64,000 bases of DNA from Zoogloea oryzae (GCF_030161255.1 NZ_BSPX01000001.1:156877-220876), one strand, 5' to 3'; counted from the first letter of the stretch, positions 27,662 to 36,544 are shown. The notes: generated by a model not told the origin, from the sequence alone. Translations and numbers: made by a program.

Positions 27662-28558
27662 CTAGATGCAGACGAAGCTGACCACGTGAGGGCTGCTGGA
27701 GCAGCTGCGGCCGAGGGCAAACTGGCCACGGCCCCGCAGCACGACCTCCTCGCGGGATAGCAGGAATTCCCGTTCGCCTTCGATCTGCACGAAGGTGCCG
27801 TTGCTGCTGCGGTCGATGAGCACGAACTTGTCGCCACGCAGTTCGATCTCCGCATGGCGCCGCGACGACTGAGTGTCGCCCACGACCAGATCGGCTGCCG
27901 GATCGCGTCCGATGCGAGCGCTCGGTCGGGTTGAATTGAGCACCAGCGAGGTCGAGTCGAGATAAAGGCGCAGCTCCGGCTCGGTGTCGAGCAGGAAGTG
28001 ATCGCTCTGGACGATGGTGAGTTCGCCCACCGCTTCGCACATCAACTCGCACAGCTCCACCGGGCGGGTCACGCCGCGAATCACCCGGGGCGGCAGGGCG
28101 TGCAGCACCGACCGCCATTCGGGCCCGAGCCGGCGGGCGGTTTCGCTCGAAGTGATGGCCTTGCCCGGCGACGCGAGTTCGGCCAGGCGGGCGGCGAAAT
28201 TGACGGTGTCGCCGAAAACATCCGTACCGCTGGCGACGACGGCCCCGAAGTGAAAACCGATGCGCACGGCCAGACGTTGCTGCTCGGCGGTGCTGGGGAG
28301 TTCCTTCAGGGTCTGGTGGATCGCCAGGGTGGCGTCGGCAGCGCTGTCGGCATCGCTGAAGACGGCCATCAGGCCGTCGCCGGTGTGCTTGACGACGCGG
28401 CCACGCTTGGTTTCGACAGCGATCCGCATGGCGCGGATGCTGCGGTCGACAACCTCGAACGCCGAAGTGTCACCCACGCGCTGATATAGCTGTGTGCTGC
28501 CCACAAGATCGGCAAACAGGACAGCGCATTCCTTGGCGGGGTGAGAGGAGTCCGACAT
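27662..28558 (-). CDS. Class III adenylate/guanylate cyclase with C-terminal FHA domain
   Basis: 298 aa. Residues 8-180 are a class III nucleotide cyclase domain: metal aspartates D17 (LFADLVGST) and D61 (KHTGDGLMAVF), and the transition-state pair in FGDTVNFAARL. Residues about 200-290 are an FHA domain (ARIGRDPAADLVVG, SSRRHAEI, DRSSNGTFV), which binds phosphothreonine peptides. The protein could thus link Ser/Thr phosphorylation to cyclic-nucleotide synthesis. ATP versus GTP choice is not clear. No kinase or phosphatase is adjacent. The reading of the FHA link is inference. Confidence 0.9.
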   Translation of the reverse strand: MSDSSHPAKECAVLFADLVGSTQLYQRVGDTSAFEVVDRSIRAMRIAVETKRGRVVKHTGDGLMAVFSDADSAADATLAIHQTLKELPSTAEQQRLAVRIGFHFGAVVASGTDVFGDTVNFAARLAELASPGKAITSSETARRLGPEWRSVLHALPPRVIRGVTRPVELCELMCEAVGELTIVQSDHFLLDTEPELRLYLDSTSLVLNSTRPSARIGRDPAADLVVGDTQSSRRHAEIELRGDKFVLIDRSSNGTFVQIEGEREFLLSREEVVLRGRGQFALGRSCSSSPHVVSFVCI

Positions 28559-28820
28559 CTGATAGTGGTTGGCTAGCGAGCCGTGATTTTAGCGGACTAC
28601 GTGACTTTTTCCGCACACCGGAAGGTAACAAATTTTGCCCCCATCTGTCGCGCCGCCTGTCGGTCTGAAGCGGGCGGCAGTCGGTTTTAAGAGGTAGATT
28701 GAATTTTCCTTGATCTAAACGGCCTCAAGGGGGGCTGTGAGGTGGGATAATGATGTATTCGGCTACATATTTCGCTTGGCGATCGTCCTTGATGCGTCAG
28801 GTCTGTCTGGAAGGAGTTTC

Positions 28821-30065
28821 ATGAAACGAGTTGATGATTTCCGTCTGCGCTTTGGCAAGCAGGAGCTGGTGCCCATCGTGGTTGGCGGGATGGGGGTGGA
28901 TATCTCCACCGCTGACCTGGCGTTGGAAGTGGCGCGGCTGGGCGGAATAGGTCACATCTCGGATGCGATGGTCAAGACGGTAGCCGATCGCCGATTCAAT
29001 ACCAAATACGTCAAGGAAAAGCTCAAGCTCTACAAGTACAACGTCGAGAACCCCGACAAGTCGGTCGTCCAGTTCGATCTCGGCCAGCTTGCCGAGGCGA
29101 CCCGCCTGCACGTGGGCAAGACGATGGAGGCCAAGAAGGGCCCCGGCATGATCTTCGTGAACTGCATGGAAAAGCTCACGATGAACGCCCCGAAGGAAAC
29201 CCTTCGGGTGCGTCTGGCCACTGCGCTGGATGCTGGCGTCGATGGCATCACGCTTGCTGCCGGCCTGCACCTGGGTTCGTTCGCGCTGATCGAGGATCAT
29301 CCCCGTTTCCGTGATGCCAAGCTCGGCATCATCGTGTCGTCGCTGCGGGCGCTGCAGCTTTTCCTGCGCAAGAGCGCGCGCACCAACCGCCTCCCCGACT
29401 ACGTGGTGGTCGAAGGCCCGCTTGCCGGTGGTCACCTGGGTTTTGGCATGGACTGGGCGCAGTACGACCTGGCCACCATCGTCGCCGAGATCCATGCCTG
29501 GCTGATTGCCGAGAAACTCGACATTCCGCTGATCCCGGCGGGTGGCATCTTCACCGGTAGCGATGCGGTGTCCTTCCTCGAAAACGGCGCTGCGGCCGTG
29601 CAGGTGGCGACTCGTTTCACGGTTACCACCGAATGTGGTCTGCCCGAGAAGGTGCAGCAGGAGTATTTCCGCGCCAGCGAAGAAAACATCGTCGTGAATC
29701 AGGTGTCGCCGACCGGCTACCCGATGCGGATGCTCACCAACAGCCCAGCCATCGGCTCCGGCATCCGCCCGAACTGCGAGGCCTATGGCTATCTGCTCGA
29801 CGCCAACGGCAGCTGTGCCTACATCCAGGCCTACAACCGCGAAGTCGCGGCTCATCCGGGCGCCAAGCGGGTGTCGGTGATGGATAAGACCTGTCTGTGC
29901 ACCCACATGCGCAACTTCGACTGCTGGACCTGCGGGCACTACACCTATCGCCTGAAGGACACCACCCGCAAGGCGGAAGACGGCAGCTACCAGATCCTCT
30001 CTGCCGAGCACGTCTTCAACGACTATCAGTTCAGCACCGACAACAAGATTGCGCTGCCTGATTGA
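28821..30065 (+). CDS. Nitronate monooxygenase-like FMN protein with cysteine-rich tail
   Basis: 414 aa from ATG 28821, preceded by AAGGAG. The N-terminus (LVPIVVGGMGVDIST, ARLGGIGHIS) and the motif VEGPLAGGHLGFGMDW fit the nitronate monooxygenase/2-nitropropane dioxygenase TIM-barrel family; LIPAGGIFTG supplies the phosphate site. Unlike the shortest members it has a C-terminal extension with clustered cysteines (CLCTHMRNFDCWTCGHYTY), possibly a metal or Fe-S site. It may oxidise alkyl nitronates or act on another activated substrate. It stands alone and ends at a bidirectional terminator. Confidence 0.82.
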   Translation: MKRVDDFRLRFGKQELVPIVVGGMGVDISTADLALEVARLGGIGHISDAMVKTVADRRFNTKYVKEKLKLYKYNVENPDKSVVQFDLGQLAEATRLHVGKTMEAKKGPGMIFVNCMEKLTMNAPKETLRVRLATALDAGVDGITLAAGLHLGSFALIEDHPRFRDAKLGIIVSSLRALQLFLRKSARTNRLPDYVVVEGPLAGGHLGFGMDWAQYDLATIVAEIHAWLIAEKLDIPLIPAGGIFTGSDAVSFLENGAAAVQVATRFTVTTECGLPEKVQQEYFRASEENIVVNQVSPTGYPMRMLTNSPAIGSGIRPNCEAYGYLLDANGSCAYIQAYNREVAAHPGAKRVSVMDKTCLCTHMRNFDCWTCGHYTYRLKDTTRKAEDGSYQILSAEHVFNDYQFSTDNKIALPD

Positions 30066-30079
30066 TCTGCGGTTTCCGC

Positions 30080-30114
30080 AATAAAAAACCCGGCCTTGCG
30101 CCGGGTTTTTTATT
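30080..30114. terminator. Bidirectional rho-independent terminator
   Basis: AATAAAAAACCCGGC, a 5-nt loop, and its exact complement give a 15-bp stem with A-run and T-run on opposite sides. It lies between the convergent stops at 30065 and 30116 and should work for both. Confidence 0.93.
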
Positions 30115-30115
30115 G

Positions 30116-31105
30116 TCAGAAGAATCGCTTCAAGGCGTCACCCGGAATGTCCATTCCGGTACTGCGGGCGCGCTTGAGAAGTTCCCAGTAATAACGGTAG
30201 GACGCCCGGTCGTGCAGCTTTCCGGCGTGCTGGATCGGACCCCAGTGCTTGTCCTGGGCAGCGATCAGGATGCTCGCCGCCTCCTCGACTTCGGTGAAGT
30301 CGGGGCGCATGGCTTCGACGATCGGGACGATCTGGTTCGGGTGAATGCTCCACATGCGCAGATAACCGAACTCCTTGCGGGCACGCTCGGCGTCGTGGCG
30401 GATGTAGGCCAGATCCTTGAGCTCGGTGGTGACGTTGTGGGAGGGCACGACGCCGTTGGCGAGGGCTGCGGCGGAGATATCGCACTTGGCGCGAATGACC
30501 AGCGGGTGTTCAAACTGGCCGGGGCTGCGCATCACCGCGCCGGGGATTGCGCCGTGGTGACCGCTGACGAAATCCATCAGACCGAAGTCGAGGGATTCCA
30601 CACGATCCAGTGCAGCGATCTCCCAGGCGTCGCGCAGGGCGCCGTGGGTCTCGATGAGCACATGAACCGGAATCTCCCGCTTGATGCCGTGGCGTTCTTC
30701 GGCGTTGCGGATCGCCTCGATCTGGTGGGCGGCATCGGCGACGCTGCGGGGCTTGGGGATGGTCAGGAAGGCGAGCCGCTCGCCGGCCTGGCCGACCAGG
30801 ATGTCTACGTCCTGCTCCCAGTGGGCGTGGGTGATGTCGTGGATGCGGGCACCGACGCGGCCGAAGCGGTTGTCACCGGACATGACGAGTTCCGCTGCCA
30901 TCGCCGCGTGCTCTGCCTCGGCGCCGGCGTGGGCGCCATCCTCGCAGTCACAGGTGATGTCGAACACCGGCCCGAGCTCATGCTGAAGGCTCAGGGCCTT
31001 GCGCATCAGCTTTTCACTGCCAGCGTAATGGTCGACGGCTGGGAGGATGGGGAAGGGCTTTTCGCCCTGGAAGAGCACGTGGTCGGGATGCGGCAAGGCG
31101 GACAT
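30116..31105 (-). CDS. HpcH/HpaI aldolase / citrate lyase beta-like (CitE-family) protein
   Basis: 329 aa. Motifs fit the CitE/malyl-CoA lyase TIM barrel: DCEDGAHAGAEAEHA, IPKPRS, PVHVLIETHGALRDAWEIA, SLDFGLMDF, and MWSIHPNQI. These enzymes split or form C-C bonds of CoA esters such as citryl-, malyl- or citramalyl-CoA. No alpha or gamma citrate-lyase subunits are nearby, so a stand-alone CoA-ester lyase near malate dehydrogenase is more likely than citrate lyase. The exact substrate cannot be set from sequence. Confidence 0.85.
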   Translation of the reverse strand: MSALPHPDHVLFQGEKPFPILPAVDHYAGSEKLMRKALSLQHELGPVFDITCDCEDGAHAGAEAEHAAMAAELVMSGDNRFGRVGARIHDITHAHWEQDVDILVGQAGERLAFLTIPKPRSVADAAHQIEAIRNAEERHGIKREIPVHVLIETHGALRDAWEIAALDRVESLDFGLMDFVSGHHGAIPGAVMRSPGQFEHPLVIRAKCDISAAALANGVVPSHNVTTELKDLAYIRHDAERARKEFGYLRMWSIHPNQIVPIVEAMRPDFTEVEEAASILIAAQDKHWGPIQHAGKLHDRASYRYYWELLKRARSTGMDIPGDALKRFF

Positions 31106-31163
31106 GGCGGATACTCGAAGTGATCTGGCAGGCGGAGGAGGGTAGCAAAAAACGGCGTGAACG

Positions 31164-31194
31164 AAAAACGCGGGAGCATTTCTGCCCCCGCGTT
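31164..31194 (-). terminator. Terminator of mdh
   Basis: On the minus strand AACGCGGG and CCCGCGTT form an 8-bp stem about 25 bp after the mdh stop, followed by TTTTTCG. It should separate mdh from the downstream citE-like gene. Confidence 0.8.
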
Positions 31195-31218
31195 CTGACC
31201 GGCTGAGAACTGCGGCGA

Positions 31219-32211
31219 TCAGGCCAGCAGATCCTTCACGCCGTCACGCTCTTCGAGCAGCTCGTTCAGTGTGTGGGTCATGCGCTCACGGGAGAACTCG
31301 TCGATTTCCAGGCCCTGGACAATCTTGTACTCGCCGTTTTCGGTGGTGACCGGGAAGCCGTAGATGATGCCTTCGGGGATGCCGTAGGAGCCATCGGACG
31401 GGATGCCCATGGTGACCCATTCGCCGTTGGAGCCGAGCACCCAGTCACGGATGTGGTCGATGGCGGCGTTGGCGGCCGAGGCAGCGGAGGACAGGCCGCG
31501 GGCTTCGATGATCGCAGCGCCACGCTTGCCGACGGTGGGCAGGAACACGTCGCGGTTCCAGGCGTCGTCGTTGATCAGACCCTTGACGCTGTCGCCATTG
31601 GAGGTGACGGCGCGGTAGTCGGCGTACATCGTGGGGGAGTGGTTGCCCCAGACGACCAGGTTCTTCAGGCTGGAGACGTCACGGCCGGACTTGGTGGCCA
31701 GCTGGGACAGGGCGCGGTTGTGGTCCAGACGCAGCATGCCGGTGAAGTTCTTGGCATTGACGCGGCCGTACTTGACGGCGATTTCCTTGGCGATGTAGGC
31801 GTTGGTGTTGCAGGGGTTGCCCACAACCAGCACCTTGACGTTCGGATCAGCGAACTGGCCGATGGCGGCGCCCTGAACGGTGAAGATCTTGGCGTTTTCG
31901 GTCAGCAGATCCTTGCGCTCCATGCCGGGGCCGCGCGGACGGGCGCCGACCAGCAGGCAGACTTGGGCGTCCTTGAAGGCGACATTGGGGTCGTCGGTGG
32001 CAATCATGCCGGCCAGCAGCGGGAAGGCACAGTCTTCCAGTTCCATCATGACGCCCTTGACAGCCTTCTGGGCTTGCGGGAGGTCGAGCAACTGGAGGAT
32101 GACGGGCTGATCCTTGCCCAGCATTTCGCCACTGGCGATGCGGAACAGGAGGCTGTAACCGATCTGACCGGCGGCGCCGGTGACTGCGACACGAACGGGG
32201 GCTTTTGCCAT
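31219..32211 (-). CDS. mdh: Malate dehydrogenase (NAD-dependent)
   Basis: 330 aa, with GGGAG 8 nt before the ATG. It interconverts malate and oxaloacetate. Visible motifs: the nucleotide-binding loop VTGAAGQIGYSLLFRI, substrate arginines in GARPRGPGMERKD, LDHNRA, and the catalytic histidine in VVWGNHSPTMYADY. The length and GAAGQIGY motif mark the cytosolic-type MDH common in beta- and gammaproteobacteria. It is divergent from gntR and has its own strong promoter. Confidence 0.97.
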   Translation of the reverse strand: MAKAPVRVAVTGAAGQIGYSLLFRIASGEMLGKDQPVILQLLDLPQAQKAVKGVMMELEDCAFPLLAGMIATDDPNVAFKDAQVCLLVGARPRGPGMERKDLLTENAKIFTVQGAAIGQFADPNVKVLVVGNPCNTNAYIAKEIAVKYGRVNAKNFTGMLRLDHNRALSQLATKSGRDVSSLKNLVVWGNHSPTMYADYRAVTSNGDSVKGLINDDAWNRDVFLPTVGKRGAAIIEARGLSSAASAANAAIDHIRDWVLGSNGEWVTMGIPSDGSYGIPEGIIYGFPVTTENGEYKIVQGLEIDEFSRERMTHTLNELLEERDGVKDLLA

Positions 32212-32334
32212 TATTGAAACTCCCTCTACATAGAAAGTGTTATCGAAACTAATTCACTGCTGATTCGCGCCGCCAGCGAGTCGCCGCGATGCTGATCTTG
32301 GGTTGGCGCTGGCGCTGAGCCGGTCAACGTTCGA

Positions 32335-32364
32335 ATCGTAGGAGCATTTGGAAAGGCTGTCAAT
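32335..32364 (-). promoter_or_regulatory. Sigma-70 promoter of mdh
   Basis: On the minus strand TTGACA (plus coordinates 32358-32363), a 17-bp spacer, then TACGAT (32335-32340). The implied leader is about 115 nt. The 28-bp palindrome lies directly upstream of the -35 box. Confidence 0.8.
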
Positions 32365-32370
32365 TTCCTT

Positions 32371-32398
32371 GTCTTATATCTTATATAAGATATAAGAC
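32371..32398. promoter_or_regulatory. 28-bp perfect palindrome, likely GntR operator
   Basis: GTCTTATATCTTAT followed directly by its exact reverse complement. AT-rich in a GC-rich genome, between the divergent mdh and HutC-type gntR genes, 7 bp upstream of the mdh -35. It fits a dimeric regulator site and probably serves for autoregulation of gntR and control of mdh. Confidence 0.8.
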
Positions 32399-32439
32399 TG
32401 ATTATAGACTGTCTTTCGAAAGTGTGTTCAAATACACGC

Positions 32440-33168
32440 ATGCGACACGACTCGCCCACCTTCAGCCCCCTGTACCGTCAGATCAAGAATCTGATGCTTA
32501 ATGCTTTGGAGTCCGGCGAGTGGCGCCCGGGGCAGGCGATTCCCAGTGAACAGGAACTCGCCATCCGCTTCAGTGTAAGCCAGGGTACGGTGCGTAAGGC
32601 CATCGATGAGATGGCGGCCGAGAACCTCCTGGTTCGCAAGCAGGGCAAGGGCACCTACGTCGCTTCCCATAACGATCCCCGTGCGCTGTTCAGATTCCTC
32701 CGGCTTGTTCCCATGGATGGCGATCTCGCGCATCCGCAAAGCGTACCGCTTGATTGCTGGAAGGCCAAGGCGGGGAACGAGGCTGCGCGCATGCTGGGCA
32801 TCGAGCTCGGTGCGCCTGTCACCATCCTGCGGCGTCTGCTGCGTTTTGCAGGAAAGCCGGTGGTGGTGGATGAGATCTATCTGCCGGGTGAGATCTTCCA
32901 GGGTCTGACCATGGAGGTTCTGCAGGGCTCGCATGGTTCCCTATATAGTCTGTTCGAAAGCCGCTTCGGTGTGCGGATGATCCGTGCCGAAGAGCGGATC
33001 CGCGCGGTTGCGGCCGACCGTATGACCAGCGAAACCCTCAATGTCGCGGAAGGTACGCCGCTGCTGTCCGTCGAACGGGTAACCTACACCTATGGCGATC
33101 GGCCGGTTGAATGGCGTCGGGGGCTTTATCTGACGGCGGATCATTATTATCTTAACGAATTGAATTGA
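32440..33168 (+). CDS. GntR-family (HutC subfamily) transcriptional regulator
   Basis: 242 aa from ATG 32440; a GTG at 32422 is also possible. Residues about 10-75 form the winged helix (IPSEQELAIRFSVSQGTVRKA, GKGTYVAS). The remainder is a UTRA ligand-binding domain (ILRRLLRFAGKPVVVDEIYLP; VERVTYTYGDRPVEWRRGLY). Placed between mdh and sdhC, it is a likely regulator of TCA-cycle genes responding to an organic acid or related metabolite; the ligand is not deducible. The palindrome 42 bp upstream is the probable operator. Confidence 0.9.
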   Translation: MRHDSPTFSPLYRQIKNLMLNALESGEWRPGQAIPSEQELAIRFSVSQGTVRKAIDEMAAENLLVRKQGKGTYVASHNDPRALFRFLRLVPMDGDLAHPQSVPLDCWKAKAGNEAARMLGIELGAPVTILRRLLRFAGKPVVVDEIYLPGEIFQGLTMEVLQGSHGSLYSLFESRFGVRMIRAEERIRAVAADRMTSETLNVAEGTPLLSVERVTYTYGDRPVEWRRGLYLTADHYYLNELN

Positions 33169-33203
33169 CGGTTTTGAATTGATGGGAGGGCCCGGCCTGT
33201 CAG

Positions 33204-33230
33204 TTGATGGTAAGGGTATATACTTATAAT
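33204..33230 (+). promoter_or_regulatory. Candidate promoter of sdhCDAB
   Basis: TTGATG and a perfect TATAAT are separated by 15 bp, shorter than ideal, in the 118-bp gap between gntR and sdhC. The spacer contains the palindrome GTATATAC. A leader of about 50 nt follows. Confidence 0.45.
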
Positions 33231-33286
33231 TTTGTTTGTGTGGGAAATGAGCGACTTGCGAGTTGCTATTGTTAGAGGGAAATCTT

Positions 33287-33676
33287 ATGACAGAGGTGAT
33301 TTTGAAGAAACAGCGCCCGAAGCATCTGGCGCTGAACGAGATCAGGCTCCCGCTTGCCGGGAAGGTCTCGATTCTGCATCGGGTGAGCGGCGCTGGTCTG
33401 TTCCTCATGCTGCCGGTGCTGCTTGCGCTCTTCGGCGCCAGCGTGGGCTCTCCGGAATCCTATGCTGAATTCGCCAAGATTGTCGGGAATCCTTTTGTCA
33501 AACTCATCCTGAGTGGCCTGGTGTGGGCGTACCTGCACCATTTCTGTGCCGGCATCCGTTTCCTGCTGCTTGACTTGCACGTCGGCGTCGACAAGGAATC
33601 TTCGGTCAAGAGCGCCCGCATGGTGCTGATCGTCAGTCTCGTTCTCACTGCCCTTCTGGTGACCAAGCTATGGTAA
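33287..33676 (+). CDS. sdhC: Succinate dehydrogenase cytochrome b556 subunit
   Basis: 129 aa from ATG 33287, behind GAGGGA; an in-frame start at 33263 has no ribosome site. Three transmembrane segments. The N-terminal RPKHLALNEIRLPLAGKVSILHRVSG matches SdhC, and the HHFCAGIRFLLLD segment carries the likely haem-ligand histidine. It anchors complex II in the inner membrane with SdhD and takes part in quinone reduction. Overlaps sdhD by 7 bp. Confidence 0.95.
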   Translation: MTEVILKKQRPKHLALNEIRLPLAGKVSILHRVSGAGLFLMLPVLLALFGASVGSPESYAEFAKIVGNPFVKLILSGLVWAYLHHFCAGIRFLLLDLHVGVDKESSVKSARMVLIVSLVLTALLVTKLW

Positions 33677-34017
33677 AGCCCGTCATTGTTGGTGCCCACT
33701 ACGGTTTCCGCGACTGGCTCGCCCAGCGCGTCACGGCTGTCGTGATGGCACTCTATACCGTCATTATTGCAATTTGCGTCCTGACCATGCCTGATGGCTC
33801 CTACGAGAGCTGGCGCGGTGTCTTCAGCGGCGGCTTCATGAAGTTCGCGACCTTCCTGTTCTTCATGTCGCTGTTCTTCCACGCCTGGATCGGCGTGCGT
33901 GACATCTTCATGGACTACATCAAGCCCACGGGTATCCGTCTTACCCTGCATTCGATCGTTGCCCTCGCGCTCATCGGCTACGCCGGCTGGGCTGCTCAGA
34001 TTCTCTGGAGGCTGTAA
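33670..34017 (+). CDS. sdhD: Succinate dehydrogenase membrane anchor subunit
   Basis: 115 aa with three transmembrane segments (for example VTAVVMALYTVIIAICVL). GLRDW-like motif GFRDWLAQRVTA near the N-terminus and FFHAWIGVRDIFMDY, with the haem/quinone-site histidine, fit SdhD. It overlaps sdhC, and its TAA is followed at once by the sdhA start, so the subunits are translationally coupled. Confidence 0.95.
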   Translation: MVKPVIVGAHYGFRDWLAQRVTAVVMALYTVIIAICVLTMPDGSYESWRGVFSGGFMKFATFLFFMSLFFHAWIGVRDIFMDYIKPTGIRLTLHSIVALALIGYAGWAAQILWRL

Positions 34018-35811
34018 GTGAAAGTCGCTAAGCATACTTTTGACGCGGTTATCGTCGGTGCCGGTGGCGCCGGCCTGCGGGCGGCGCTCCAGCTCTCCGA
34101 AGCCGGCCTCAAGACGGCCGTCCTGACCAAGGTCTTCCCGACCCGCTCCCACACCGTTGCTGCGCAGGGCGGTGTTGCCGCTTCCCTGGGTAACTCGACC
34201 GAAGACAACTGGCACTGGCACATGTACGACACCGTCAAGGGGTCGGACTGGCTGGGTGACCAGGATGCGATCGAGTTCATGGTCAAGAAGGCCAACGAAG
34301 TCGTCGTCGAACTCGAACACTACGGCATGCCGTTCGACCGTACCGACAACGGCAAGATCTACCAGCGTCCGTTCGGCGGTCACTCGCAGAACTACGGCCA
34401 GACCCCGGTGTCTCGCTCCTGTGCCGCGGCCGACCGTACCGGTCACGCGATGCTGCACGCGCTGTATCAGCGCAATGTGCGCGCGAACACCCAGTTCTTC
34501 GTCGAATGGATGGCGATGGACCTGATCCGCAACGCCGACGGCGATGTGCTGGGTGTGACCGCCATGGAAATGGAAACCGGTGAGGTTTCGATCTTCCACG
34601 CCAAGGCGACCATCTTCGCCACCGGCGGTGCCGGTCGTATCTACTACAGCTCCACCAATGCCTTCATCAACACCGGCGACGGTGTCGGTATGGCGGCTCG
34701 TGCCGGCATTCCGCTGGAAGACATGGAGTTCTGGCAGTTCCACCCGACGGGCGTGGCCGGCGCTGGCGTGCTGATCACCGAAGGCGTGCGTGGCGAGGGC
34801 GGCATCCTGCGTAACGCCGCCGGCGAGCGCTTCATGGAACGCTATGCCCCGAACCTGAAGGATCTGGCCTCCCGTGACGTCGTGTCGCGTTCGATGGTCA
34901 CCGAGATCAACGAAGGCCGTGGCTGTGGTTCCGAGAAGGATCACGTGCTCCTCGACATCACCCACCTGTCCCCCGAGACCATCATGAAGCGCCTGCCCGG
35001 CATTCGTGAAATCTCGATCCAGTTTGCTGGCGTCGATCCGATCAAGGCCCCGATCCCGGTTGTGCCGACCTGCCATTACCAGATGGGCGGTATTCCGACC
35101 AACTACAAGGGTCAGGTCATCGTCCCGAAGGACGGCAACCCGAACGTCCCGGTTTCCGGCTTCTACGCCGCTGGCGAATGCGCCTGCGCATCGGTGCACG
35201 GCGCCAACCGTCTGGGCACTAACTCGCTGCTCGACCTGCTGGTGTTCGGCAAGTCCGCCGGTGAGACTGTGGTTGCCGACTTCCGCTCCGGCCAGCTCAC
35301 GCTCAAGCCGCTGCCGGACGACGCCGCCGATGTGTCCCTGGCCCGTATCGCCCGTCTCGAAACCCAGACCAGCGGCGTTGAAGTCAACGACGTTCGTCTC
35401 GACATGCAGCGCACGATGCAGAAGCACGCCGGCGTGTTCCGTTTTGCCGACATGCTCAAGGAAGGCGTCGAGAAGATCCTCGAAGTGGCCGAGCGCGCCA
35501 AGCATACCCAGATCAAGGACAAGTCCAAGGTCTGGAACACCGCTCGCACCGAAGCCCTCGAACTCGACAACCTGATCGAAGTCGCCAAGGCGACCATGAT
35601 CTCCGCCGAGGCCCGCAAGGAATCCCGCGGTGCCCACGTGCGTGATGATGCACTCGATTGCGCCGAGACCCCCAACGGCCGTGACGACAAGAATTGGCTC
35701 AAGCACACGCTGTGGTACAGCGAGGGCAACCGCCTCGACTACAAGCCGGTCAATCTGCAGCCGATGTCCGCCGACGTCGAGCCGATCGCGCTGGCCAAGC
35801 GTACCTACTGA
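34018..35811 (+). CDS. sdhA: Succinate dehydrogenase flavoprotein subunit
   Basis: 597 aa from a GTG start directly after the sdhD stop. FAD-binding motif VIVGAGGAGLRAAL at 12-25 and the covalent flavin histidine H45 in RSHTVAAQGG. Active-site regions include FHPTGVAGAGVLITEG, RDVVSRSM and GECACASVHGANRLG. Oxidises succinate to fumarate and passes electrons to SdhB. Length is typical. Confidence 0.98.
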   Translation: MKVAKHTFDAVIVGAGGAGLRAALQLSEAGLKTAVLTKVFPTRSHTVAAQGGVAASLGNSTEDNWHWHMYDTVKGSDWLGDQDAIEFMVKKANEVVVELEHYGMPFDRTDNGKIYQRPFGGHSQNYGQTPVSRSCAAADRTGHAMLHALYQRNVRANTQFFVEWMAMDLIRNADGDVLGVTAMEMETGEVSIFHAKATIFATGGAGRIYYSSTNAFINTGDGVGMAARAGIPLEDMEFWQFHPTGVAGAGVLITEGVRGEGGILRNAAGERFMERYAPNLKDLASRDVVSRSMVTEINEGRGCGSEKDHVLLDITHLSPETIMKRLPGIREISIQFAGVDPIKAPIPVVPTCHYQMGGIPTNYKGQVIVPKDGNPNVPVSGFYAAGECACASVHGANRLGTNSLLDLLVFGKSAGETVVADFRSGQLTLKPLPDDAADVSLARIARLETQTSGVEVNDVRLDMQRTMQKHAGVFRFADMLKEGVEKILEVAERAKHTQIKDKSKVWNTARTEALELDNLIEVAKATMISAEARKESRGAHVRDDALDCAETPNGRDDKNWLKHTLWYSEGNRLDYKPVNLQPMSADVEPIALAKRTY

Positions 35812-35830
35812 GCGTTCCGGAGATTAGAAG

Positions 35831-36544
35831 ATGAGCAGCAAGCGAACCGTACAGTTCAAGATCTACCGCTACAATCCGGACAAGGACGACAAGCCCTACA
35901 TGCAGGACATCTCTGTCGAACTCGAAGAGTCCGACAAGAAGCTCCTTGATGCACTGGTCCGTCTGAAGGCTAAGGACGACACCCTGTCCTTCCGTCGCTC
36001 CTGCCGTGAAGGTGTGTGTGGCTCCGACGCCATGAACATCAACGGCAAGAACGGTCTTGCCTGCCTGACCAGCGTCGAAGAACTGGCCCAGCCGATCACC
36101 ATCCGTCCGCTGCCCGGCCTGCCGGTCATCCGCGACGTGATCGTCGATATGACCCAGTTCTTCAAGCAATACCACTCGATCAAGCCTTACCTGGTCAACA
36201 ACGATCCGGCTCCGGAGCGCGAACGCCTCCAGAGCCCGGAGGACCGGGAAGAGCTCAATGGTCTCTACGAGTGCATCCTCTGCGCGTGCTGCTCCACGAG
36301 CTGCCCGTCGTTCTGGTGGAATCCGGACAAGTTCGTTGGTCCGGCCGGCCTGCTGGCGGCTTACCGCTTCCTCGCCGACACCCGCGACCAGGCGACCAGT
36401 GAGCGTCTCGACAACCTGGAAGATCCGTACCGTCTCTTCCGCTGTCACTCCATCATGAACTGCGTCGACGTCTGCCCGAAGGGTCTCAACCCGACCAAGG
36501 CGATCGGCAAGATCAAGGACATGATGGTCCGTCGCGCCGTATGA
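35831..36544 (+). CDS. sdhB: Succinate dehydrogenase iron-sulfur subunit
   Basis: 237 aa. The [2Fe-2S] site is in SCREGVCGSDAMNINGKNG with a later cysteine (LAC). The [4Fe-4S] and [3Fe-4S] ligands lie in CILCACCSTSCPSFWW and CHSIMNCVDVCPKGLNP. It relays electrons from FAD to the quinone site. Its stop overlaps the sdhE start (ATGA). Confidence 0.98.
   Translation: MSSKRTVQFKIYRYNPDKDDKPYMQDISVELEESDKKLLDALVRLKAKDDTLSFRRSCREGVCGSDAMNINGKNGLACLTSVEELAQPITIRPLPGLPVIRDVIVDMTQFFKQYHSIKPYLVNNDPAPERERLQSPEDREELNGLYECILCACCSTSCPSFWWNPDKFVGPAGLLAAYRFLADTRDQATSERLDNLEDPYRLFRCHSIMNCVDVCPKGLNPTKAIGKIKDMMVRRAV

Noticed and set aside
33204..33230. A second copy of the 28-bp operator before sdhC
   Set aside because: Only a short AT-rich palindrome (GTATATAC) is present; the match to the mdh-gntR palindrome is too weak to call.
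33460..35706. Minus-strand open frame opposite sdhC, sdhD and sdhA
   Set aside because: The sense strand holds standard succinate dehydrogenase subunits in overlapping operon order.
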